NCBI GenBank assembly: GCA_964058805.1
Contig: CAXKVV010001278.1
Location: 1-35,304, forward strand
Direction: 5' to 3'
Length of the DNA: 35,304 bases
Origin: Schoenoplectus triqueter
Lineage: Eukaryota; Streptophyta; Magnoliopsida; Poales; Cyperaceae
This document shows, piece after piece, positions 1 through 9,600 of the stretch. The position numbers were made by a program, and so were the translations under genes. Positions within the stretch are counted from its first letter, which is position 1, and every line of letters starts with the position of its first letter. Below the pieces are notes generated by a model. It did not search any database. It was not told where the DNA came from and was given only the letters and a program-made list of their open reading frames with translations.

Positions 1-120
1 GGGTCGGGTCGGGTATGGATCAAGATTTTTTGACCCGAATTTAATCGAATCGGGTTCGGATCGGATAAAAATAAAATAAAATAATATCACCCGACCCGAC
101 CCGACCCATTGACATCCCTA
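1..120. mobile_element. GGGTCGG-type hAT-like MITE (family A), right end, cut by window edge
   Basis: GGGTCGGGTC at the window start, an AT-rich middle, then CCGACCC repeats ending in CCCATTGACATCCCTA. The end matches the inverted TIR TAGGGGTGTCAATGGG seen in the other copies at 3703-4066, 11764-12165, 14431-14832, 16240-16600 and 17912-18343. The left part lies outside the window. The hAT assignment is inferred from TIR style and from the 8-bp target duplication of the 17912 copy. Confidence 0.6.
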
Positions 121-403
121 TTTGATATACTTCTTAAGTTAGGAGTGCGAAAGGACTCTGTGCTCATAGAAGTATGCTAGCTTTAATCTATAAAAACATA
201 TATAATTATTTTAAAATTTTAATTTATATTGTTTAATAAAAATATATTAAAATTTGATTTGGATATAAAAATAAAATATTTTTTAGATCTTCATAATATT
301 TTATTTTACATTTTTTTCAACATTTAATTACTACAACAGAAAGGAGCATAATCAACACTATTAGAACAATGATTTTTTTTGGGTACCATCCCTTGTTAAA
401 AGG

Positions 404-737
404 TAGAGGTGGGAGAACCCGACCCGACCCGACAAACCCGCCCGACCCGTCCGGACTCAAACCCGATCCGACCCTATTTTTTAAGAAAGTCAAACTGACC
501 CGACCCGACCCGAACCCTACCTGACCCGACCCGACCCGACCCGACCCGAGATCAAATGGCCTTCAATCCAATCGAAATCTATCAACGATCTGAAAAAACA
601 CAACATGTAAATTGACCCGACCCGACCCGACCCCGACCCGACCCGACCCGATTTCTTCCAGAAAGTCAAACTGACCCGACCCGCCCAACCCGAACCCGAA
701 CCCGAACCCGACCCGACCCGCCCGATTGCCACCTCTA
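404..737 (-). mobile_element. hAT-type MITE (family B) with perfect 8-bp target duplication
   Basis: 334 bp bounded by TAGAGGTGG and its inverse CCACCTCTA. The flanks are TTAAAAGG at 396-403 and TTAAAAGG at 738-745, a perfect 8-bp target duplication typical of hAT elements. Inside are ACCCG/GGGTC arrays around a unique core of about 70 bp (roughly 546-615). That core recurs in opposite orientation in the copy at 25795-26092 with only two differences. Reading frames across it are Gly/Ser/Arg/Val repeats caused by the GGGTC array and are not genes. Confidence 0.85.
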
Positions 738-1610
738 TTAAAAGGGCTTAGAGGTAATTTTTGAATTATTGAAGAACTTCTTTTATAAGAGTTTCCTACA
801 AAAAACATTGTTAAAATTATGATCGACAACATTAAGAACTATATCCTGTTTTTGCCATTATTTCATCATAGTACCGTTGCTAATAAACATTAAATAACGT
901 TCCATAGTAGTACCGTTATTAAATATCATTTAACAAATTTTTTCACTAGTTATCGTTGCTAATGATTCATTTAACATTGGTTCTCCTATAGAACCATTGC
1001 TAAATCCTTCCACGAGTTATAAAACTCTATCTCATGTTCTTGCCATTATTTCACTCTCTATGTCGCTTTTCTCAAATTTTATCTTCTCTAGCCACCTCCT
1101 CCTCTTCAATCCCCTTCCTCTTCAATTTGATGCCGCTCTCTTCAACTTTTCTACCGATCTCTTCAACCTTAGTGCCTCTCTTCGATCCCCTTTCTCTTCA
1201 ACTTTGCCACTAACAAAGAATATCTTTAATATCAACCTTTTAATTATTAATTAGTGAATAATAATATATTATATCTATAATTAATTTTTGTCACAAATAA
1301 ATAATTACTTATGATTTTGTTCTGCTGAGGTAATAGTAGTTGTTACTTAGTGAATAACATAGTATATTGCTATATATAATAATTTTTATTGTCTAATTAG
1401 CATGTGCTTATATATTAGATTAACGAATAATTAATTAAAATTATTGTAAATAAAATTAATTACATATATATCAATGAAAATATATATGTAACTAATAATA
1501 TTATCATATAGGATCAATTTATTAAAATTTTCAACAATGTAGGTCGGTGTCCATTTGAGATTAATCTAATAGGGATTAGTTTTGAATAGTTTATATTGAG
1601 ACTGTTCTTT

Positions 1611-1817
1611 GAATATTTTATCTCATTTAAGATTAATGAAGATATACTATTTGCAATCTTGTTTTTGAGAATATTTCAGTATACTATTTCTCTTTTTATT
1701 CCTACTAGAACATACATACATGCAAATGTGCGTTGATGTACTCAAAAATCTAAGAGAAATTTTTCTCAAACACTAGATTGATTACTTTATCTTCATTAAT
1801 GAGATAAAATATTCCAA
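1611..1817. repeat. Short inverted repeat
   Basis: GAATATTTTATCTCATT at about 1611 reappears inverted at about 1790-1817 (ATTAATGAGATAAAATATTC), with arms of about 27 bp and about 140 bp between. It could be a small foldback MITE; no target duplication was identified. Confidence 0.35.
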
Positions 1818-1849
1818 AATTGTGTTAAGATGGTTGCCCGATCTAAACC

Positions 1850-1965
1850 TTGAAACCCTCAAACATAAACTCAAAATCTAAAACCCTAAACCCTAAAAAT
1901 TAAAATTTTAAACCATAAATTTTAAACGTAAAAATCTAAATCCTAAACCCTAAACTCAACCCTAG
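1850..1965. repeat. Degenerate telomere-like AAACCCT repeats
   Basis: Several AAACCCTAAACCCTAAA stretches are mixed with diverged variants (AAATCTAAATCCTAAACCC). They look like an interstitial remnant of Arabidopsis-type telomere sequence or spontaneous simple repeat; too decayed to imply a former chromosome end. Confidence 0.4.
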
Positions 1966-2041
1966 ATTGAGAGAAAATGATCGTTTAGTAATCAGACACC
2001 AAAACTATATAAAATATTATTTTTTATCAGTCTCAGCACTA

Positions 2042-2218
2042 ATGATACCAACAAAATCTGAACTTCTTAATGAAATTGAGAGGCTCAAGAAGATAATAAA
2101 GCAAGAGGATCAGCAAACAGAGTCTTAGAAAGATAAGCTGATTTCATTAAATCAAGCAATGATTTTGATGAATCAAGTGATGATGAAAATCTTTGAAGTG
2201 CCTTATGAGACTCCTTAA
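2042..2218 (+). pseudogene. Short coiled-coil reading frame with internal stop, possible transposase tail
   Basis: Translation from ATG 2042 gives a Lys/Glu/Leu-rich helix (SELLNEIERLKKIIKQED), a TAG stop at 2126-2128, then the same frame continues with a Met/Gln-rich helix and ends PYETP before TAA at 2216-2218. Heptad-like Leu/Ile spacing suggests a coiled coil. C-terminal coils of this kind occur in plant En/Spm-type transposase-associated proteins, but no conserved domain is visible, so the family is a guess. The stop means it is not expressed as one protein. Confidence 0.3.
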
Positions 2219-2381
2219 CTTGATAACTTGATGAATATATATATATTTTTTTAAAATTAGTTGAGTAATTTTATTTGTTATATATTACAGTTATATTACA
2301 GTTATCTGTCTAGAACATCAATGATATTTGCAATGATTATATAATAGTTTTTCTAACATCTTTTAATAATGATTGAAGAAT

Positions 2382-2606
2382 TCAATAATAACTGCTAGGA
2401 ATGCTCTTTTCTCTCGTCATGTATACTCGTTCCAGCAAATTGTAGATAATTTGAGCATTATTCGCACCACGACATATGAATGAAATACAACTGCGTGCCT
2501 GCGAAAATTCTTCTAATTGAGCAAATACTAAGTTATTAGTTGTCTTTACAGAGATGGTCAAAGACTCCTGATGGTGATCCATATTGACTATTAATTCTCT
2601 GGACAA
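2382..2606 (-). CDS. Small unrecognised reading frame (74 aa), doubtful
   Basis: A 74-residue frame on the minus strand starts MSRELIVNMDHH and ends PSSYY before TGA. The residue mix is ordinary, not low-complexity, and one segment (FICRGANNAQIIYNLLERVY) looks like a normal alpha/beta fold, but I recognise no family. No promoter or neighbouring exon is evident. It could be an exon or relic of a decayed gene, or chance. It ends upstream of, and opposite to, the lectin promoter. Confidence 0.15.
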   Translation of the reverse strand: MSRELIVNMDHHQESLTISVKTTNNLVFAQLEEFSQARSCISFICRGANNAQIIYNLLERVYMTREKSIPSSYY

Positions 2607-2671
2607 TTAAACTCAACCTTATCCTGATAAGTGACTTTTTCTTAGGTACAAAATTTTGCACGGAAACTCAA

Positions 2672-2746
2672 CACGTGATTGGACAATTGGGCATACGAAA
2701 ATAAATATCAAAATTACGCAAGTACCCCCATATTATCCTATAAGTA
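2672..2746 (+). promoter_or_regulatory. Lectin gene promoter: G-box, inverted CCAAT, TATA box
   Basis: A perfect G-box CACGTG at 2672-2677 is followed by ATTGG (inverted CCAAT) at 2678-2682 and again near 2686-2690. TATAAGTA at 2739-2746 lies about 80 bp before the ATG at 2825, a normal distance for a plant TATA box with a short 5' UTR. G-boxes are bound by bZIP and bHLH factors; responsiveness to light or stress is only inference. Confidence 0.55.
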
Positions 2747-2824
2747 GACAACCTCCATGCCAAACCATACCAAGAAGCCAACATAAACAGAGTGTAGTGT
2801 CTACATACATTTCCCTTACACAAT

Positions 2825-3223
2825 ATGACATCTTCTTCTCTCTTTAGCACCTTTGTAATCCTTTCCACTCTGGCTCTTCTCACTACTCCTTCTCTTGCTT
2901 ATAACCTCCTTTTCTCTGGCGAATATCTCTATGGAGGCCAGTCGCTCACCGAAGGGAGTTACAGTTTCACCATGCAATCAGACTGCAACTTGGTCTTATA
3001 CGACAATAGCAAGGCCGTATGGTCTTCCGGGACCCCCGGGAAAGCAGAAGATTGCTTTCTTTCCATGCAGTATGATGGAAATCTAGTCATATACAGTGGT
3101 AGCACTGTTATATGGTCGAGTAACACGAAAAAAGAGCAAGGCAACTACGTTGTGGTGCTCCAACGTGATCGCAATGTTGTGCTATATGGCACTGCGCTCT
3201 GGGCCACTAACACTAGTACTTAA
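2825..3223 (+). CDS. GNA-type mannose-binding lectin (bulb-type, B-lectin domain)
   Basis: An intronless 132-residue protein. Residues 1-25 form a hydrophobic signal peptide with a likely cut after PSLA, so the protein enters the secretory path (vacuole or apoplast). The mature part is about 107 residues, the usual size for one Galanthus nivalis agglutinin-type domain. All three mannose-site motifs QxDxNxVxY are intact: QSDCNLVLY 51-59, QYDGNLVIY 82-90 and QRDRNVVLY 113-121. Cys54 and Cys77 are 23 residues apart, as in the conserved GNA disulfide. Family members bind mannose or oligomannose glycans and serve in storage and in defence against insects and fungi. The chain stops soon after the third repeat, leaving almost no C-terminal propeptide. 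The upstream TATA box, G-box and downstream AATAAA support a real gene. Start: only this ATG gives a full signal peptide. The exact lectin name cannot be given. Confidence 0.93.
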   Translation: MTSSSLFSTFVILSTLALLTTPSLAYNLLFSGEYLYGGQSLTEGSYSFTMQSDCNLVLYDNSKAVWSSGTPGKAEDCFLSMQYDGNLVIYSGSTVIWSSNTKKEQGNYVVVLQRDRNVVLYGTALWATNTST

Positions 3224-3329
3224 ACCGTGTTAGCACTGCCAATGTCACCATCTCTGGCCAGCACTTGTGATAACTGGTGACATGATTTCTATATATGGAC
3301 GTCTTCTATATATAATGTATGTAATGATG

Positions 3330-3335
3330 AATAAA
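3330..3335 (+). terminator. Poly(A) signal of the lectin gene
   Basis: AATAAA lies 107 bp after the stop codon, in an AT-rich 3' flank with TGTATGTAATG just upstream, as in plant near-upstream elements. Cleavage is expected some 10-30 bp further on. Confidence 0.6.
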
Positions 3336-3702
3336 ATATCAGATGAGTGTGACATCCGTGGTTCTCTAGCAAGCTAGCTAGTGACAAATAAGTTGCATGT
3401 ATGCAACACCTACCATTGTTAATTTGTGTGAGTTATCTTTGAACAATGCTTAATGTATGTATTTAATTTTTTTTACCACATATATATATTCTTAATTTGA
3501 TGGCGACGACTTAAAAATTTATGGTTTGTTAGTTTAAAATATAAAAAAAAAATCAAAACACTTGAATTTTATAAGTATAACAAACGACTATATATCGGAG
3601 TACAACTGCATGAAAATTTGAGCATAAAATAGATAGAAAGAACAATATAATTTAATTATGAGTTCTTTTATCATAGATAACAATCGGGGTCTTAATCTGG
3701 CA

Positions 3703-4066
3703 TAAGGGTGTCAAAATTTAATCTAATCCTAACTTGAAATGACCTGAGAATAAATGATCAGATACAGATACAGATTTTTTTGATCCATCATGGATCGGGT
3801 TAAAAATAGATCGACCGACCTGACTTGTTTAATTGTGTTTTTTGAATTTATTTTCAATTTAACACTAATTAAAGATTATATATAAAATAATAAGATCAAT
3901 TATATATTAAATGATAAAGTTACTTAAAAATACACAAACATAATTAATGTGTCTGCTTAATTATTCTATTCAGATTAAATTGGGTCAATCCGTGATCCAT
4001 TCAGATCGATTCGAGTTGGGTTAAAAAATAATAAAATAATAATGATCCAACTCATTTACACCGCCA
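3703..4066 (-). mobile_element. GGGTCGG-type hAT-like MITE (family A), old copy
   Basis: Begins TAAGGGTGTCAA and ends TTTACACCGCCA, both near the family TIR. The middle contains GATCGGGTT and the AT-rich core with AACACTAATTAAAG and ATTATATATTAAATGATAAAG that recurs in the other copies. It is strongly decayed, with few GGGTC units left. No convincing target duplication. Confidence 0.55.
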
Positions 4067-5440
4067 GTCGGATACATAGATGATATAACTAGCTTGTATG
4101 TTGTCATGGGTGATTATTTTTAGAAATATAAAAATTCAGATTTTTTATAAGAAAACAAAGGAATATAAATTTCAGTTATAGATAGAAAATTAATGTAAAA
4201 TGAATACGAGGAAAATTGGCATTGAGGATATTCAAAACTAAAATTGAGAAGAAATTATAACTTTAACATAAATAAATATACAGATAATAATTATATAAAG
4301 AATAACTCAAATATGATGATTAATATTAGTTGTAGAAGTACAAAAAAAAAAACTGAACTGCGGCAGCGTAGCGCCTTTCCAGATCAATCTCCTGTTAATT
4401 AACTTATGATATCGAGATAAAAGAAAAAATGAAAGTCCCTTTAATAATAAATAATTATGTGCATAAAAATTATATTAATATTTACTAATAGCCGTCTGGT
4501 GTCGTGCAAATTTTAATGTGAATTTCTCGCACAGAAATTGTGACTTCTTTCTCTCGCTTCCTCCTTTTCACCAGCCAGGAGCCTCGGCGGCCGATACATC
4601 TCCAACTTCTCCGTGGAGTTTTTTTTGGTAAATCTTCTCTCCGTCATATCTCTCTCTCTTCTTCGAAAGCTCTGTTCCAAAACAAATTATGAGAAGAAAT
4701 TTGAAATCGAAGGAGATCGTTTTGTTCCATATGCCTTGAGAAGATAGATGTTCGCATCTATACTGACCTTATTAATTCGCATCAATTATTGCTTCCAGAT
4801 CAGTATTTGCATCTATACTGACCTTAATAATATCCAGTTATCTAATCAACTAATCTCATGGTACATAAAGGAATAAAGTGTTGATTTCCATGATTAGTTT
4901 CATACAATAGAAACAGAAGGGATTAATTATGCAAATAAGAAACGGAAGTGAAAAGGAGATAGAAAGAAAATCTTAATCGCTTTACCCTTCTACAATCTGA
5001 CAAGTTTATATCTACATATTTACAAAATAGCCCACAAAAATAAAAGATCTTTACAATTTTGCAGAAAAGCCCTTATACTTCTAACTATATCTAAAAATAC
5101 TAATTATAATCTAACCAATCGACATAAAGAAAATAAAATACTGGCTAAAAAAGGAGCAACAGTAAGAATCTATTAGTAAAAATTATATACTGGCAAGATG
5201 CTAGACTAATGACCATCTTCAATGACTCCATTCGAGAATTTCCATTCCTTTATATCAACGACAATGACTTATCTTCAATTAGCACATTTAGGTACTTGCC
5301 AACTTTTGAAGATAGTTTTTAGACAATAAATGTAGTTTGATTATATGATTGTGATTCAGATTGATTTGATGTAATTTCAGGAGAATTTTCTCTGTGTTAG
5401 TTGATTTCGGTTTTATATATTTTATGCCGTCCCACTTTCT
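4067..5440. other. Intergenic sequence without recognised gene
   Basis: AT-rich DNA. A pyrimidine-rich, GC-richer patch at 4545-4680 (TTCTCTCGCTTCC and GGCGGCCG) looks like a plant 5' UTR, but no reading frame follows. 4740-4830 contains a diverged direct repeat around GCATCTATACTGACCTTA. The rest may be internal retrotransposon debris belonging to the LTR-like end at 5820-6086. Confidence 0.4.
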
Positions 5441-5598
5441 TTGTCATTGATATTTTAGTATATGGGTCCCACTTTTGAAACGATGGAATTTCAGGGTACA
5501 GGGTACTTGCATGCTGATCGATCTCAGCTGTTTGGATTGATGGAGCTGTTTAGGTTCAGTTTTGGTACCTTCTTTAGCTTCTTGAACAGATACAGTTT

Positions 5599-5819
5599 GT
5601 GTCAGCACAGTTAGAGTGTGAAGGGAAGGAGCTGGGGCTGGTGACCGTTGATGAGGCATTTGACTTGGTCAACAGCAGCAAGAGAAAGAATTATGGACTG
5701 GTTGCGGATAGGGAGGCGTTGGACTGCACTATAACTATTTTAGAAGAGTCCCAAAGCAGTACCGTTCTAGAAGCTAGGGGAGAGAACGGTAAGATGTTAC
5801 TGGAGAGGAGAATTGAAGG
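5599..5819 (+). pseudogene. Retrotransposon internal remnant with polypurine tract
   Basis: A frame of about 75 codons (starting MSAQLECEGKEL) has balanced coding-like composition but no domain I recognise. It runs directly into a purine-rich stretch at about 5799-5819 (TGGAGAGGAGAATTGAAGG), which sits immediately before the TGTTGA start of the LTR-like sequence. That is the normal place for the polypurine tract of an LTR retrotransposon. I read it as the 3' end of a decayed internal region; a chance frame is also possible. Confidence 0.3.
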
Positions 5820-6086
5820 TTGTTGAAGGCGTCATAGTCGTTAGAAGGCGAACTGATATCATTACCGTTATTTTTACTGTTTAGTTTAATTTACTTTACT
5901 ATTGTAATTGAGCTGAATATAAATAGCTCATTTTCTATTTCTTTGAGTTTTGTGGAACCAATTAAACCCTTGTTGCTTATCTTTTCTGTTAAATCATAAT
6001 ATCCTATTCCATCATTTTCATCGATTTCACTCACTTTACACCATTAAATTCATTATCTCGTAATTGATCCTCGCGGATCGTTACAT
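5820..6086 (+). mobile_element. Probable LTR, 3' end of a decayed LTR retrotransposon
   Basis: Starts TGTTGAAGG and can end GTTACA, the TG...CA ends expected of an LTR, giving about 267 bp. Inside, AATATAAATAGCTC at about 5918 is a good TATA box for an LTR promoter, followed by a T-rich R/U5-like part. A polypurine-like tract lies directly upstream. No matching second LTR or primer-binding site was found, so the element is truncated and its superfamily is unknown. Confidence 0.35.
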
Positions 6087-6618
6087 TAATTGTTGTTTCT
6101 TGGATAGGTACGTGCAGAGAATTTTATTTATTAATTTTATCGTTTAAGAAAAGAAAAAACCTAAAGAAGGATTTCTATTGCTATAGAGAAATTGCCTTGA
6201 GTTTTATATGTTCTCCGCAGGTTCTTCTTAGGAGGTTCTTTTGCTTTTAATAGGGATATAAATTCGACTCTGCTGTTCTAATGAAAACAGCAGATACTTA
6301 AAGCAGAATAATTAAATACATAAAAGTAGAAAACCTTGTGTGCACAAAAGCTAAAACCAACTTAATTTCTTTAACTTCGATGTCATAAGAATGATACAAC
6401 AGTCCAAGTGTTAATACAAATACATAAATTAATTTTACAACAATTTCATTCTTAATAATGATGATGAACATTATGATTAAACCACTAACAAAATGCGTAC
6501 AATATTGGATGCTGTCAAAGAGAACTGTAAATGGTTTTGCATTCATTGACTGGTTGATGGCTGTCCTAATAGAACAAAAATAGTTTACATGAATCAAAGT
6601 GCAAGCATCACAAATTGA
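6087..6618. other. 3' flank and probable 3' UTR of ALDH gene 1
   Basis: About 530 bp between the LTR-like remnant and the stop codon of the minus-strand gene. Part must be the 3' UTR. No strong AATAAA was found on the minus strand close to the stop; the nearest clear TTTATT on the plus strand is near 6124. A 99-residue minus frame here (6298-6597) is AT-biased and is taken as chance. Confidence 0.4.
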
Positions 6619-9600
6619 TCACAGCCAAGGAGAGTTGTAGATTGGTGTAATAACAGATTTCACTTGTAGGTATTTCTCAATGGCATTCATTCCTTGATCC
6701 CTTCCAAAGCCGCTCATTTTGTATCCACCGAATGGTGCATCTGCTTCAAAGGCAAAATAGCAGTTGACCCATATGGTACCAGCACGTACTGATCTAGAGA
6801 GACAGTTCACTGTGTTGATGTTGTTAGTTATGATACCAGCTGCTAGACCATACTTTGTGCAGTTTGCCCTTTCAATAGCTTCCTCTACTGTCCTGGAAAT
6901 GAGATTTTGCAAAATTGTATGTTTTAAAGTGTAAATTGTAAGATTTATATGCCTAATGGTGTTGATTGTATATACTATATCTAAGGCTTACTTGAATTTC
7001 ATTAAGGACATAACTGGGCCAAAAATCTCATCTTGCGCAATTTTCATATTCTCCTGAAAAAAAAGGAACAAGGGTTATAGAACTTGCACAGTATAAAATT
7101 TCAATTTTATCCTCTGTGGATTATATTTTGAAAAATACCTTAACATCAGCAAAGATTGTGGGTTCAATGTAGTAGCCTTTACCACCGCACGGTTTGCCTC
7201 CTGTTAGTAAAGAAGCCCCTTCTTTTTTCCCATATTCAATGTACTTGAGCACTCTTTCAAATTGCACCATATCAACCTTAATATACGAAAATTAGCACAA
7301 ACCAAAACATAATAGTTCATCAGTTTGAGCTTCAGTCCAATAGTTTCTGGTAATTAATATTATACTACAGTTACGAACTGTGATCATTTATAATACCTGA
7401 GGGCCCATGTTCACTTTAGGATCAAATGGGTCACCTACGACCCAATTCTTGACCACTTCAATCAGCTTCTTCACAAACTCATCATAAATACCCTCTTGAA
7501 CATACACTCGGGATCCTGCCACACAAGTTTCTCCCTGCATTTGTCAGTAATTGCATATCTAAGAATTAGAAAGTAAATTTCATTACATATAAAACTCCAC
7601 TCAGTAAAGCTTACAGGACCTTCCAGCCCATATTGCCTACACTACTATCATTATTATAATTATTATGATATAACTTCCTATTAGATTCCTACTCAGTTTT
7701 CATTGTTGTATAACACCAAGGACTATTTGGGATAACTACATGAAGTTGGTGCATGGCCTTTTTACTTCATAATTTTCATTAAACCAAAATTTACATACCG
7801 TGAACAATTCTTTCTATAGAGGTAAATTATACCTTGTTGAAGAAAACAGCTGCACTTGCCAGCCCTGCGGCCATATCCAAATTGGCATCGTCAAAGATAA
7901 TCAGTGGTGATTTACCTCCCAATTCTAGTGAGACTGTCTTTATGTTGCTCTTAGCTGCCGCTTCCATAATTACACGGCCAATCTCAGGTGACCCAGTAAA
8001 ACTTATCTGTATTCAATTAATACAGAAAAATCAAAAGCGGATAGGAGGGTAAATTGAATTTTCCAGGGAAAAAAAAGTTCATGCCGAAGTAGTTGCAGTA
8101 TAAGATTAGTCTGGGAGGCTTACATTGTCTACATCCATGTGAGATGTAAGTGCAGCGCCGGCTGTTGGCCCAAATCCTGGTACAACATTAAGTGCCCCAT
8201 CCGGAATTCCAGCCTAGATTTTGAACAGTTGAATTAAAATTAATACAATAACAGTAACTAAAACTTGAGGACACCACATTAGAAGTACAATATTATTTTG
8301 AAGAAGCTGATATGTAAAATTAAACAAAGAAATTCAAAACTTTCCATTATTATTGTCCATCAACATTCAGTTTCACCAAATGCTAACCTATCATTTATCA
8401 ATTCAATTTAGTTATCTCATTGAGATCCATTTAAATTCTAATAAATATTAAAATAATTACCATCCATAATTTACAGTTTTATCCGCATCAAGATAGGAGT
8501 ATGCATAGAAGATGACCAAGTACAAAAAAGCCAGAATTTACCTCCTTTGCTAGGCTGGCATAGAACAGAGCCGAAAGTGGTGTCTGCTCGGCCGGCTTAA
8601 CAACCACAGTGCAACCAGCAGCAAGTGCGGGGCTCGCTTTCAAGAAGAACATCGTGCTGGGGAAATTCCAAGGGATGATAACACCTACAACACCAATGGG
8701 TTCCTTCAGAGTGTATGCCTGGTATTCTCCAGTCATCTTTAGTGTTTCACCATGAATTTTGTCGGCTGCTGAGGCATAGTACCTCAACATATGGATGGTA
8801 CCCGGTATGTCAACTGCTTTGCCGAATTCGAAGAGTTTTCCGGCATCAATGGCATCCAGCGCAGCAAGTTCTTCAATGTGTTGCTCCATGAGATCGGCGA
8901 ACTTGTAGAGGATTCTTCCCCTCTCCTATTAAGTGACAACCAGTTGCAAAGTAGGAAGAACATGAAAGTTAGTGAAAAGAATCAACTGTAAGTGTCCCTG
9001 TCAAACAAAATGACACTTGAATTAAATTGGACAAGGACAAGTGGACAACCCGTTGAATAAAAAGGAGATGTAAGAAATGAGATGAGAACAAAGTGGGTCA
9101 TAAACTTATAAAGACACGGGTCATATTAGTTTGAAAAAGGATTACAGCTTGAATTGAGCAGACGGGCCTGGAACAATCAAACTGTTTCTTCAAAAGCCTT
9201 TTTAGTTGGAAACATCACTCACTGTATAGCAGTATAGGGGTATATTAAAGGAAAAAAATATATTATAAGGCGAGGGGGCTCCTACATAGCCTGACATGCG
9301 GGGCCAGGGGCCGTGGTCAAAAGCCTCTCTGGCAGCTTTGACCGCCAGGTCAACATCCTCTTTGTCCGCCTCTGCAATGTTTGCTATCACATCCCCAGTT
9401 CTCGGATCCCTCGTCTCTAATTCTTTGCCTGCAATTAGTTACAATTTTAATAATAAAAAAGGTTGCGGATATCTTTTCTTTTCAAAATAAAATTTATTTC
9501 CGCTTGGAAATGTTTCCAATACATCACGGGTATGTTTGAATCGTGCAAAAAAATAGCGTAAGAATAGAGAAATTGAGAATAATAATTGAGGATAGTGAAC

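Larger units (their letters stand above)
331..2218. mobile_element. Probable decayed CACTA (En/Spm-like) element with nested MITE
   Basis: At about 329 the sequence TACTACAACAGAAAGG resembles a CACTA terminal sequence with its first base changed. From 870 to 1005 a short motif (ACCGTTGCTAAT and variants at about 874, 914, 953 and 988) recurs in one orientation, as subterminal repeats do. At 2042-2218 a 58-codon coiled-coil-like reading frame has an internal stop at 2126-2128. These three signs together suggest a CACTA relic; no transposase domain or second terminus was identified, so this is inference. The hAT-like MITE at 404-737 is inserted in it. Confidence 0.3.

Noticed and set aside
517..832. 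Minus-strand frames rich in Gly-Ser-Gly-Arg-Val
   Set aside because: They are translations of the GGGTC pentamer array of a MITE. The similar plus-strand frame at 25689-26093 has the same cause.
997..1254. 85-residue plus-strand frame, Ser/Leu/Phe-rich
   Set aside because: CTCTTCAA-type repeats produce a low-complexity product; probably transposon debris.
1850..1965. True telomere or subtelomere
   Set aside because: Only about 115 bp of strongly degenerate AAACCCT units, with ordinary genes on the same side; best read as interstitial or chance.
6298..6597. 99-residue minus-strand frame after the ALDH gene 1 stop
   Set aside because: AT-driven hydrophobic composition, no family; position fits the 3' UTR.
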